Notes under the pieces: generated by a model | The model's database searches: none | Seen by the model: the letters and a program-made list of their open reading frames with translations, nothing else | Told to the model about the DNA's origin: nothing | NCBI GenBank assembly: GCA_947095585.1 | Contig: OX352763.1 | Span: 27,639,462 to 27,703,461 of the forward strand | DNA from: Nephrocerus scutellatus | Taxonomy: Eukaryota > Arthropoda > Insecta > Diptera > Pipunculidae | Reading direction: 5' to 3' | Length of the DNA stretch: 64,000 nucleotides | Made by a program: the position numbers and the translations under genes | Part shown: positions 35,545 to 46,705 of the stretch, piece after piece | Position numbering within the stretch: position 1 is the stretch's first letter | Layout: each line of letters begins with the position of its first letter

Positions 35545-37725
35545 ACAGCTGTCATGCAAGACATCATGTGCTCGGGGCTGGGTTTCCAGTCAGCAAAAGA
35601 ATGAAACCCACCGTTATCGGCTTTAAAGCAGAAAATAAACGCCTATGCACCCTTCGCCCTTTTTCATCATCTGGGGAATCCTCTATCTATCATTTCAATC
35701 AGTCACCACCTAGGTATCTCCTGGCCACTTGCAACCAAATAGACCACGTGTTGATAGACTGCCGCACAACCCGAACCTGATGACCCTACGAATGTACTGA
35801 GGTGGCAACGTCGACTCGGACCACTATCTTGTTGGTATGGTGCTCCGAGCGCGGATTGTGTCATCACAAAAGACTGCATCCGCGAATCAGATTCGAGTCA
35901 ACACGACTGCCCTTCGCAACGAAGAGATCAGAAGCTACTATTACGGTCAAGCGATAAGACTCGCCCTAAATGCAGGGAGAGTAAGTCCTGTGGCTGAGAT
36001 GTCGGGCGTAGAACAGAAATGGACACGCCTTAAGAATACTGCAACTTAGGCAGTAATCGTAGAGATCGGAACGACTGGTTCGATGACGAATGTAAGCTAG
36101 CGACTGAATGTAAGAATGTTGCCTATTGAGCAATGCACGCGGGCACGCGAAGATGAATATAAAGAGCTCAGAAGATATAAAAAAAAGTTCACCAGCGACG
36201 GCGAAAGAAAGCAGTCGGGAAGAAAATCTCGTCTGTGAACTGGAACAGTACAGAGAGCAAGGACCGCACCAGGCGCGGAAGTTCTACCAAAGCGTCCGCG
36301 GTATGACGTAATATACACCGCCTTGTAAATACTACAAAGGCAAAGAGAATAACCTGATCACCTATCTTAAAGGCATCTTCGATCGATGGGAAGAGCACTT
36401 TCATGAGTTGCTAAATGGGCAGTTAACTGAGGAATTGGAGGCTCCACCAGTGACCGAAGATCATACTATGCTGCCGCCACCAAGCATAGACGAAGTTGGC
36501 AGAGCGATAAATCGGCTTAAAAATAAAAAAGCCCCGGGATCAGATGGGATCCCCGCGGCATCCCGCGAAGAGGCATCCTATTCCCAATACATCAGAAAGG
36601 AGATATCACAAAATGCAGCAATTATCGTGGTATAATGTTGTTGAGTAACGCGTATAAGATTTTCTCCTCTATCCTTCAAGACAGAATAGCCCCATAAAGT
36701 CTTCATTGGTCCTTCATCAACAACTGATCATATATATTCCCTTAGGTAGGTGATGAAAAAATGTCTAGAGTTTCAACACTCACTACACCATCGTTTTATA
36801 GACTATAAAGCCGCCTATGATATCATAGCCAGAGTAGAACTTTATGAACCCATGAGAGAAATCGGCATCCAAAATATACTAACACGACTATGTATGTTGA
36901 CCATGTAAGCCAAGTTAGAATATGTGAATCACTATCAAGACCGGCAAGAGGAAGAATCCTCTTGCTTCTCCATTCAGATACTTTCTTACGCAGATAACAT
37001 CGACATCGTTGTTAGAAACCAGAGAGCTGTACAGGATGCTTTCATCCAGATCGAGCGTGCGGCATAAAAACTGGGACTGCACATAAATGAGAGCAAAACA
37101 AAGTCTGTGAGTAGAAGATCCAACATTGGTCCCGCAATTAAAATAGTGGAGCACAAATTTTAAGCCGTGCTATCCTTTAACTATCTCGGGTCAACTGTAG
37201 CAGCCGATAACAGCAATGACCTAGAAATACGCTCACGGTTTCTCAAAGTCAACAAAGCCTGCTTTAGTCTGTCAAGGCTCTTCAAATACAGGAATTTAAC
37301 CATAACATCCAAGCCAAGCTGCGGGTGTATCAGACAATGGTCGTACCAGTAAATACATATGGATCCGAGACTTGGGTGCATAGCGAAAAGCACTCTGATC
37401 CCGAAGGAAGGACGATTCCGGAGACTCTATAATGATGAGATGAGCGTTACCGCGTTGTAGACATCGTGAACAGAATTAAACACGGTAGGCAGGACACCTA
37501 GCTCGCATGAGCTAAAAAGATCCGGCTTGAAAAGTTCTTTACGGTACGATTTATGGAATACGACAGCGAGGCCGTCCAGCCTGGAAGGATGGCGTAGACC
37601 AGGAAGCTCAAAGTTTATGCATGCAAACTGGATGACATCGGCTCGAAATCGGGACCGGTGGACAGATTTTTTGCAGGAGGCCAAGACCGGACACCGGCTT
37701 TTGAGCCAAATATGATGATGATGAT
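35545..37725 (+). mobile_element. LINE, (TGA)n-tailed family, longest copy (endonuclease to tail)
   Basis: The domains in order are: endonuclease core (HHVLGAGFPVSKRMKP at about 35550-35610); the endonuclease end NQIDHVLIDCRT at about 35736 with SDHYLVGMVLRARI-like sequence near 35815; a linker (AREDEYKE at about 36140); LNGQLTEELEAPPVTEDHTM at about 36412; KNKKAPGSDGIP at about 36520; RT blocks to about 36900; and SFNYLGSTVAADNSND at about 37175. The C-terminal region LDDIGSKSGP follows, then the tail GCCAAATATGATGATGATGA at about 37702. Between the endonuclease core and its end about 100 codons are missing, and the catalytic YADD is eroded (YADNIDIV-like at about 36995). It cannot be active. 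Confidence 0.85.
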
Positions 37726-40339
37726 TTAAGTAACTATTCCAAATTCCAAAAAATCAACGGTTGTTAAAGAAATGAATAAACGGGCATGCACGAATGCATA
37801 AAAAACCATAGGAGGACACTTTGACGCACAAAATTATATTTTAATCATAGCCTTTGGAGCTTAAAGAAATAAAAATCCTTTTTTTAAAAAATGCTGCAGG
37901 TTTTCCCAAGTATCATAAAATCTATTGGTTTTTTCCGCAAACTTGTTAATGATTTTTATTTTTATTATTGTTACGTTTATAAGGAAAAAAATAGTAAAAC
38001 GTTATGCTTATTACGCATTTTCTGGGGAAATTTGACGTTAAAATCAAAAATTAGCATGGGAAAGAAAACTGGAGCCGGAATTGATGTTGGATATCTGAAG
38101 ACTCAATCATAATATCAACTTTGTATAAACGCAGTTACAATGGCTGATATTTCTTCTAAAAATAAAGTCCTAAAGAAATTTTCTAGGATTAGTATTAACA
38201 GAGCAATTTTCGTGAACATGGGTCAGGGTACACCAAAGTAAGCTTTTTCTTAAATCCCCGATAAATTATGTCAACATTGGGGATAGACCCTTCCTGTAGA
38301 ACGATTTTTTTCTTAGAATATACCCGAAAATTTATACCCGAATTATACTTTATGAATTAGGGGACACCCTGCATACAATTAGCGGAAATACCGGGTGTTT
38401 GCCGGCAGCCCCATCCGCTGACTACCACTGACCACCCACCAGTAATTGTCTACCTCAGGTAGCCAGAAAACTACAGAATCGAACCTTATATCGGCAAAAA
38501 ATGTATACCTCTTGAAATCGTGAGTTCTAGTCGTGAGTTCATAAAAAAATCCTATGGAAAACAGCATTTTTAGCTTGGAATCCGAATTTTCCTATTTTTC
38601 GGGCAAATTTTTTAATTTTTATTTCCTTATAAACCTTACTCAGACCATCACGAACCTTTTAAAAGAAAAGTTAACCAAATTGGTCCGGCAGCTCTCAAGT
38701 GATGCGGTTACCAACGAACAGCATTTCATTTTTCTTTTTAAAGAAAATCGAACCTCGTGATGAGCATACTTCAACAAAACCCTGTTTTCAGTCAGAACGT
38801 TCATGCATTTATCTATTTGCAATTTTCACCGTTTATATATAAGAGTCATATGGCGACTCTGATTGTGTCACATGCATATTTGTAGTACATAACCAATTTA
38901 GCATCATTCCCATCATAATCTCGTCATTATCAGTGGCAACAGCGTGGCAAAATATGCAGGTAAAAGGTCGCCGGCGACGATCGCCGAAGCACATAATTCC
39001 TCTGGAAAGGACCTTCCTTAAGTACAAGCCGGCGACCACGAAACGCTACCAAAAAAATAACAAAAATCAGCAGCACACAACTGACACGCGATATGCACGA
39101 TACAAGGCACGACCAGAGGACATCACACGATGTCCTGCCTCTGCCTGTACTCGAATGAAAAAAACGCTCGAAACTCAAGTCACACAATGATCGACATCAT
39201 TTTTTTGCGTTAAACGCAGAAGTTGTGGCTCCACCAGTGCCCCAGCATGAAACGATGGCCATTCATGTCTTATAAGCAAACAAAGTTACGAATTTTCGCA
39301 AAAAAAAATGCAGCCCAAATATATAGAGAACAAAATCAGTGATATTCGATTGCATCAGGATACCTATGATGTGTGCCCTGTGGAGCGGCCGATGCGAAAG
39401 CCGACGCATTGTTCAAGAATTTTCCGATGCAATCGATGATGCATGGACGAACAAATCCACTTCCACAGGTCCCACTCAGTGTCCCATTATTAATGATATT
39501 CCCAGTAAACAGTGAACACACACACACATACGCAGAAACTGTACGGCACTCAATTGCATATTTTTCATGACGATCCGCTAGCTCCCTAACTGACTGAATG
39601 TCCTTCCTGTGCTGGTCCCGTCGGTATCGTCAACAGCTAGCAAGGCCGAATGAAAATAAATGCTTGTTCAGTGGAAAAAAAGCAAAAATTCAATTTTTTT
39701 TTTGTGAGGCCGCACTTCCGTCGATTCTTTTTTTCGTCGATTTGTCGGTTTCACGTCGGTTGATGTTCGTGGGCACAATGCAAACAACGATGATGGAAAT
39801 CATTTTGAATCCCGAATGAGGGTCGCAACAATTATTATTATGCGTCCTGCGTTGATTTCACACACACACACACACACAAGCCAACGAGCGTGCAACACGG
39901 TGACAACGCTGTGACTGAAAGCTGCAGACAGAAGCTGCAGCCTTGGAATGCAACGCAAGGACAAACGACGTCTTGTTTGCGACCTTTTTTCTTTGTTTGC
40001 AACAAAATGGGGGCGAAACATGGCCACAAACAACACAACACAAACAAAAAACTGCTCCCAACTCACTTGATTTGCATATCAAGTGCGGTGTCTGCGGCCG
40101 GATCACGCTCGAGTGGGGTTCGATTTTTTTTCTCTTTTCGTTTCGTTTCGTTTGGCTGGGCGTTTTTTTTTTTTTTTTGTATGACGATTGGTGATTTGGA
40201 ACTTTTGCTGTTGATTTTTTGTAGAAGGACCACGGAGCAATTAAGAGTTATGCGGGGATTATCAGTTGAGTTGAAACATTCAACGATTACATGAGACGAG
40301 GTGGACTGGATTCGATCTGCGTCAGGATGACTAAACCTT
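37726..40339. other. Non-coding; no gene seen
   Basis: The first 1.1 kb is AT-rich. 38.85-40.33 kb is native-looking with A- and T-runs and a CA microsatellite (39859-39879). No transposon motif and only chance ORFs. Confidence 0.5.
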
Positions 40340-41915
40340 TGACACAATTCGAATCAAGTCAACGCTTATGAGGGAATCAGTTTTGTATTTCGAAGGATGA
40401 ATTAAGTGAATGTATTCTGTTATATGGAATTGTATGGTATGGGAAAACGAAATGTTTAAAGTTTAAGTCGCTGCACGATTAAGTGCGGTATTCCACAAGG
40501 TTTCCACTAAGGGCCATTGCTTTTTATATGTTTTCTCTTTTAAGCTAATAACATAATATAATTTTGTGAAATATTAGGAATATTGAATAGACTAAGACTT
40601 ATTGCCAGCCCAAAGTGTGAAGCTAATATATCAAGGAACAGGAACTTCCATTCAGCCTGCGTGTATTTGTTTGTCCACTCGACTTCTACCAGTCAGAATT
40701 TAATGGGACTTGTTCTAAAAGAATTGTTTAGTGCTCGACTTGCTATTTAAGATTAATAGGAGTAGTTTTAGGTGGAAAAATATAACAAACGGTATTTTGG
40801 ACATCCTCATTTTCCAACAATAATGTTGATCTAGCTTCACAACTTATCACGTCAAACATTTTGCTAGGAATGCAATCCTTTAAGAAGAGCAATTTTCGTA
40901 AGAATAAGTGGTATAATGATAATAGCAAGTCAACAGTCGCTGTTAAGAAAGAAACCCATTTGGACTACGTTAATTGCCATTACGTGGGCGCTGTGACTCA
41001 GTGGAATATGGACTTCTGAGCAGGGGGTTCGTGGTTCGAATCCCAATAAAACCAAAAGTATTTTTCACGGTGTCCCACCTGTCGCGAATGTGTGACAAAA
41101 GTTCCGAGAGTATTAACTTGTTACGGAATGCTTCTTAATTCGTCATTCAGATCCGGTATTAACCTGTAGGTCCCCTCTATTTGTGTGCAAAAAATAAACA
41201 TGCACAACACAAATGGTTGCGAGAAGCAAGGCCTTGGACCGCAATGGCCTGTCGCGCCGAATATTATTATTATTAATTTCCATTACGAAGAAAATCTTGT
41301 CAAGCTTCGATTAGCCAGAAACAGAGCAATCGCTCTAATAAACAGGACCAAATTAATGAAGATTCAGAATAGCATGCGAAAAATGCTGTATTCAGATTCA
41401 AACCGTCGAAGATGTTGGTCGTTTGCTGCCTTGGTAGAATTAAATTTTATATGAGTCATCTATAGTAAAACTTCTAAAAATAAATTATATATACAAGCAT
41501 GTACACACATCATGCGAATAAATGTTATACATAATTAATACTGTTCTATTGCTTATTCTAGAAGTCTACGGATGCGCTGTTAGGTGATAATTTCTTAATT
41601 CTAATTGTATTCCATTAATCGGGGAATGCCCTGTTCCATTTATACCACTAAGGCCACATCTTCTACTAACTACTTTTTGGAACAATATGTATATGTATGG
41701 AGTAGGGTTCCAAGAACGCATTTGCTTTATCTTGATAGAATTCAAAATAGAGTGATAAACGATGTAACCATTTTGTTCATCTCTTGATTCTTTTAAGCTT
41801 AGACGAAATTGAGGAGCTTTAACTGTTTTCTACTGATTTTACTACGGCATACGGCTCTTCAGAAACCAGAAGGATATCCAAGTAATTTGAAGCCTCACTA
41901 AGGTCATTATTATTA
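40340..41915 (+). mobile_element. Jockey/CR1-like LINE relic interrupted by a SINE
   Basis: It comprises a CGIPQGFH.GPLLFI motif at about 40480-40530, a KWYNDNSKSTVAVKKE linker at about 40907, and after the SINE the frame YEENLVKLRLARNRAIALIN from about 41281. A C-terminal WSRVPRTHLLYLDRIQNRVIN block lies at about 41699. The order (RT motif before linker) shows the region is a patchwork of rearranged pieces or more than one copy. Confidence 0.7.
40985..41273 (+). mobile_element. tRNA-derived SINE, copy 3 (best preserved), with target-site duplication
   Basis: The head GTGGGCGCTGTGACTCAGTGG carries an A box (TGACTCAGTGG, 40994-41004). A near-perfect B box GGTTCGAATCC lies at 41033-41043. The body includes GTATTTTTCACGGTGTCCCACC, GCACAACACAAATGGTTGCG, GGCCTTGGACCGCAATGGCC and TGTCGCGCCGAATATTATTATTAT. 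It is flanked by TAATTGCCATTACG (40971-40984) and TAATTTCCATTACG (41274-41287), one mismatch in 14. It is inserted into a LINE coding frame that reads on across the two halves. Confidence 0.92.
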
Positions 41916-41924
41916 TTTGTAATA

Positions 41925-42506
41925 TAGGGTGTTTGAACAGGTGCGCTTCAACTTTTCTCCAATAGGGATGGCGAACGACACCATATTTTTTATTCTTCTT
42001 TTGTTATTTGGAAACTTCATTAGTATACATTTCATCATGGAACGCTACACATGTGAACAGCGATTGCAAATCGTGCAAATTTTTTATCAAAATAATCGTT
42101 CTGTTGCCGCTACTTTAAGAGCATTACGGCCATTTTACGGTCCATTTAACAAGCCAGCCCGTTCGACAATCGACCGTATAGTAAAGATCTTGGCCTACAT
42201 CCGTATAAGATCAAGCTGACACAACAACCAAAGCCGTTTGACCATTTGAAGCGACGCCGATTCGTGAATTGGGCTCAAGAGCAAATCGAAAATGATGCAG
42301 ATTTTCACCGAAAAATCATCTTCAGCGATGAGGCTCACTTCGTAAAACGTGCACGCGGTGGTCATGCAAAAGAAATCGAGTTTCATACTTAAATGTGTCA
42401 TATGTATATGTTCAAATTCGCTAATAAAAAAAAAGTTAGTTCAAAAGTCGAATAGTTTGTGTTTTATTCAAAATAAAAGTTGAAGTGCTCTTATTGAAAA
42501 ACCCTA
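41925..42506 (+). mobile_element. Internally deleted IS630/mariner-like element with TIRs and TA duplication
   Basis: The ends TAGGGTGTTTGAACAGGTGC and the right end (reverse complement TAGGGTTTTTCAATAAGAGC) are imperfect inverted repeats that continue into the shared CTTCAACTTTT. TA dinucleotides flank both ends. An internal frame from 42038 starts MERYTCEQRLQIVQIFYQNN, a helix-turn-helix N terminus of the mariner-like family. A later piece has IKLTQQPKPFDHLKRRRF and IFSDEAHF (first catalytic Asp), then jumps to the C-terminal end RGGHAKEIEFHT and a stop. The central catalytic part (QDGATCHT to DFFLWG) is deleted. Confidence 0.9.
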
Positions 42507-42849
42507 TATTTTCTTGGGTAGCGTTTTTTGTAGTTTTCCCTGACCGTGATCGTTTTTTTAATGTATTCAGAGAGAATTCTGAGAAAATAAATTGAAACCA
42601 GGCTACAAACTTGAGGAATGTAATGTATTGTAAATTAAATTCATTCGATTTTTTTTATAAAGGGAATAGTCCATATTATTGCCGTTGCGCTAGTCATTTG
42701 GGCGTTCTACTTTGGCAATAAGTTTATGTATAATAAGAAGTCCTCCATCCAGAAAATGTTGCGCTCTTAAGCGGCAAGCAGACCAACTGTACTCTGTACA
42801 GTCTTACAATATTTACAATTTCTTGATCAAGTTCTTTAGAAAGGTCCTT

Positions 42850-43480
42850 AAGCCAAATTCTTGTGCCAGGGAAATCTTTTGAAATCGATTCTCTTTTTAT
42901 TTTTTGCTTTTCCGATATGTGTTATCAACAAGTAAATGTAAAAAAAAACTTGGTTTTTCAGGTACAAACTTTTATATATACACCGAAACACGCTACACAA
43001 ATGTTTATTATTTGGTAATAATCGCGAAAATATCTGTTGTTGAGGTCGAGGCTATTTCAAAGAATTTTCTATTTTCCGCGCTTCACACGTGCTACACGCG
43101 ACTCGCGCACGCATCAAAAGCGGGATATCAAAATTAGCCCTTGATATTCAGCCGCTCGCAAAATTTCAGCCCTCTAGGTCGTTCGAAAGGTGGTTAAAAA
43201 TGTCCTCAAAAATGTGAAATTGGCGCGACGCGTGCCACACGCGAAAGGTGACACAACACACGTCATACGTGGAATATAAAAAAAATGCTATTTCGGACTT
43301 AGCTACTCACAAAATTTAACCTCTCTGGGTCGTCGTGTGGAAATTGGTAAAAAAGGACCTCAAAAAAGTCGAAAAAAAAATACTCAGAATATAAAAACTT
43401 AGACACTCACAAAATTTCGACAAAAAGGGGAAACTACAAACAAAAAGAGGTCAAGTCAAGTTGAATAAAAGTTTTTAAGA
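42850..43480 (+). repeat. CACGCG-rich minisatellite element, locus 2
   Basis: The left part is ATAT-rich with GGTTTTTCAGGTACAAAC and CTGTTGTTGAGGTCGAGG, also recognisable at 59.7-59.85 kb. Then come units with CTCACAAAATTTAACCTCTCTGGGTCGT, GGTAAAAAAGGACCTCAAAAAAGTCGAAAAA, CACACGCGA and GGAATATAAAAAAAATGC. It ends CAAGTCAAGTTGAATAAAAGTTTTTAAG, the same end as locus 55.4-56.0 kb. Confidence 0.8.
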
Positions 43481-45692
43481 ACAAAAACTATTCACGTGAA
43501 TGGGTGAGCATCGGCTAAGTCTCCACACTCTTAGCATAATCTCCTAACCTATGCCATTTGGTTGAAGTGTACATTCCCATTGGAATCTTTCAAAAACATC
43601 AAAGTTTGAGATTTCTGTATTTCTTCTAGCAAAGTTTTTACATTTTTTCAAACTTAAATTCACAGCATAACATAACATAACATAACTGATAACTGACGAC
43701 GGTCGTGTATAGAAAACGCAACCCTCTTAAAGTTGCTCCAAGTTTTCAACTTTAAATTAAAAATACCAATGAAGTAGTCAATCAACATCCTTTAATCAGG
43801 GCAGTGGTAGAAATACATTTATTCCGTTCGCATGTAGAAAGAAAAACCGGTGTACTCCAGATGCAAGGGTTAAACGCACGCATAACGTCAGACAGGGTGG
43901 TTGGTTGGTCAGTGGTCAGTCATCCCATACATGCGAGTATGTACGAATACGAGCAAATTCTCACAAAACAAATACCAGCATCGCAATTGCAATACAATCA
44001 CAAAGATATATGCATGAAGAATAATAAAAAATCCCGGGGAATACGCAACGCATACAAAAATACACACAACACGCACCACACAGGAAAAAAATAGGACCTG
44101 AATTGGCAAACATCCTTTTTTAATTCAATCGATAAAATTGCATAAATGTGATCTGTACTGGCACTGATGATTGAGTGTGTGTTGGTCTGTGCCACGAGTG
44201 GACAGAGCAACAATAGCAGATATAAAGCAAAAAGCAGAAATGCAATCCTTAAAAAAAGGAACTACATCCTTTATTCAGCAAAGTAATTTGTCGTCTCTGG
44301 CATTGATTCGCGTGAGTTCTTAAAATACTCGTACTCCATGAAGCAATCACGTCCATCCACGCGATACTCGTTCTAAGTGACAATCGCCTGCCGGGGTCTG
44401 TGTAAGGCGATGAAATTTGCTGCAATTCGCGAGTTGCGTCGGAATCAAAGGTCCTTTGCATATTGCATGTGTCTGTCGTCTGTCGTCTGTTAAACGATAC
44501 TTTGTACAAAAAGTAAAAGAAAAAGTTTGTCCTTTTGGGACAGCAAAAAAAAAATAATGCACTTCCCGGCGACAAAAACGCAAATCTGCCACAATCGAAA
44601 GCCACTTTTGCGGCCTGCCCGCAGCTCGTATATTGTTCAGTCTGTTTCGGTTCAGTTTTTATGCAACAATTGCCAATTTCGATGATGTCCTTTGCATTCG
44701 ATGTGTGACCGAAAAAAAGACCCCCCACCCCCCACCCCCCACCAACAATAAACACTCCACTCGAAAAGGTACCAAAAAGTGCGCTTCGCTCGTTCGCGTG
44801 GCGTGCGAATGTCCTTTGGTGCTTTTTTGTTTCTTGCAACATTTTTGTGTCCGCAATTGCAAGCGAGTCGACGATTATTGCAGCAGCACCAGCAGCAGTT
44901 GCAGTTGATAAAAACCACTTCACACTTTTTGTTTTTTCAGTTGTTGTTGATTTTTGTTTGTTGTTGGTCGTTGGATGTGGTGGATTCGCACATCACGGCA
45001 AAGTGGAGTCCTTTGCCGTTATAATTTTAAGTGTTTTGTAAATTTTTGTGGCGGATTTCGTTTTTATTGTTTTGTTAGGTTTTTATTTTTTGTTTTATTT
45101 TTTAATTTCAGGTGTTGAAGTGTTGCTGTTGGTGGAGACTGGGGTGGGTTGATGTAGCTGTGTGGTGTGTTGATTGGTTGAATTGGTGTACCACATACAG
45201 GCACTCTGTTGCCGCGGCGCTGATGAAACTGATGCACTCATGTGGTGCATTTCAGTCGGTTAGAGGTTGCAATCAAATTTGTCGCTGGAGTAAATTATGT
45301 GTGTGACTCTGTGCTTGTGTGTGTGTGTGTGAATCGACATTTTTTTCCATTTTTTTCCATAACAAGGCGATGGAGTGTGAGTTATGGATTCTCCTGAAGT
45401 TAAGTGGAACAGCGGGAAGTAACCCACATTCGCAATAAACGAAGTCAGCTCCTTTTGGCTGGAGCTTATTGAGATGCATATAACTTTTTTTGTTTATTAA
45501 AAATATCAATTTTCAGTTGATTGCTGACAAAATGTTAAATAAAATGTCACCTAACGTGGTAGAATCTTTTTGAGTAAACTCGGTTTCAAAAAGGATATGT
45601 CTGTCGTTTTGGCACGCACGTAAATTTTCTTACTTATTGAGAAAACTTTTTCTTTTAAGAAGTAAATGAGGACATAGTAATATATCAAAATA
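43481..45692. other. Non-coding, mostly native-looking; no gene seen
   Basis: It has a C-rich tract (44721-44743) and GT/CA tracts (45316-45332 and others). Chance ORFs occur on both strands at 44.2-45.0 kb. No family resemblance and no transposon motif. Confidence 0.5.
44721..44743 (-). other. Potential G-quadruplex (minus strand) / i-motif tract
   Basis: The plus strand reads C6-A-C6-A-C6-A-CC. The minus strand therefore has three G6 runs and a G2, able to form a G-quadruplex by splitting the G6 runs. The tract sits in otherwise native-looking non-coding DNA. Confidence 0.7.
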
Positions 45693-45835
45693 CATCATCA
45701 TCAACATCATAATTTGCTCTACGAACGGAGTCCTTGTCAGACCTTACCTTTCCATCATTCCCGATTTCAAGCCGATGTCATTCGGTTTGCAATCCAACAA
45801 AACCAAACCGTTGGGATCCAGAGGCCTATTATTAT
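45693..45835 (-). mobile_element. LINE, (TGA)n-tailed family, 3' end fragment (minus)
   Basis: The plus strand begins CATCATCATCAACATCATAATTTG, followed by CTCTACGAACGGAGTCC and GATTTCAAGCCGATGTCATTCGG, the complement of the family 3' region (as at 35140-35160). It is about 140 bp, strongly 5'-truncated. Confidence 0.8.
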
Positions 45836-45839
45836 TGTT

Positions 45840-45966
45840 GTATGTTGATTAACCGCTAGCTCATGAAATATCTTGAAACACACGAAATACTTATTTGTGA
45901 CCGGCAGTACGGATTTCATGGACAAGGTTCTACTGGTGATTTGATTTGGCGTATCTCAGCGAACAG
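45840..45966 (+). mobile_element. Jockey-like LINE fragment cut at a TTAGG-tailed insertion
   Basis: The plus frame reads MKYLETHEILICDRQYGFHG, then QGSTGDLIWRIS, the RT block also seen at 26030-26100 and 32240-32290. The frame stops at the TTAGG repeat at 45967. Confidence 0.7.
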
Positions 45967-46705
45967 TTAGGTTAGGTTAGGTTAAGGTGGCTGTCAGTCG
46001 AACCAACATACTTAGACCAGCAATTGTCCATTGTGATACCCCACGGATCAGAAAGAATTTCTTCCACCTACTCGATAAACCAACTAGAGCTTCGTATGAA
46101 GCGTACCAATGTCAATGTTGATGAGATCATTAGTGTCGTTGTAGAAGAAAGCTCCCATATGGAGTTTACGCCTTTGGGAGAGGGCTGGAAAAGTACAGAG
46201 AAGATGAACGATGGTCACCTCCTCATCCTCATCCATGCAGCTTCTACAGAAGTCATTCGAGAAGACTCCCAGTCTTGCTGCATGCAATGTCCAGTGATGG
46301 CACCTACAATAGCACCGATGTGCGATCTTTTTTGAGAGAGTTTCGGATCCAGCTTGGGCCAGATCTGCTTTGTCGCTGTGAAAGTTGTACCGTTTTACCA
46401 CCTACAGTTAGCTTTTACGTTAGCATCCCGCTTTAAAAAGAATTTGCGTGTAGCCTATATGGAACCATATTCAGGTAAGAAGTTTAGTGTAGTTCCTTGC
46501 TTGGCAAGTTCGTCAGCCATGCAGTTACTCGGAATGTCTCTGTGCCCCGGCACCCAGCACAGGTGGATATTGATCTCCACGAGAGATAAACGACAGTTAA
46601 GGGCTAAAATTGAACCTGTAAAGAGACTGATTCCAGGGATTTCAGTGCAGCTTGGCTATCCGAGAATGTGCCTATTAATAATATGTGAAGCTAATGAACC
46701 TAAAA
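45967..46705 (-). mobile_element. R1/LOA/I-like LINE, 5'-truncated, with TTAGG-type tail (copy 2)
   Basis: On the minus strand the RNase H end (INIHLCWVPGHRDIPSNCMA, then DELAKQG) precedes a linker (RRDANVKANCRW-like) and the CCHC-like DFCRSCMDEDEEVTIVHLLC in the 46084-46401 frame. The 3' end has a segment matching 24763-24830 (GGTGGCWG...ACTTAGACCA...GATACCCCACGGATC) and terminates in (AACCT)3, that is (TTAGG)3 on the plus strand at 45967-45981. A duplicated target site was not found. Confidence 0.85.

Noticed and set aside
38860..39190. Two overlapping 85-codon ORFs on opposite strands
   Set aside because: Neither resembles a known family and the codon content looks random; no start or splice support.
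40985..41060. A functional tRNA gene suggested by the A and B boxes
   Set aside because: No complete cloverleaf with acceptor stem can be drawn, and the segment is the head of a repeated SINE with target duplication.
44249..44923. 224-codon minus-strand ORF
   Set aside because: Composition is low-complexity, it overlaps ORFs on both strands and shows no conserved motif; treated as chance.
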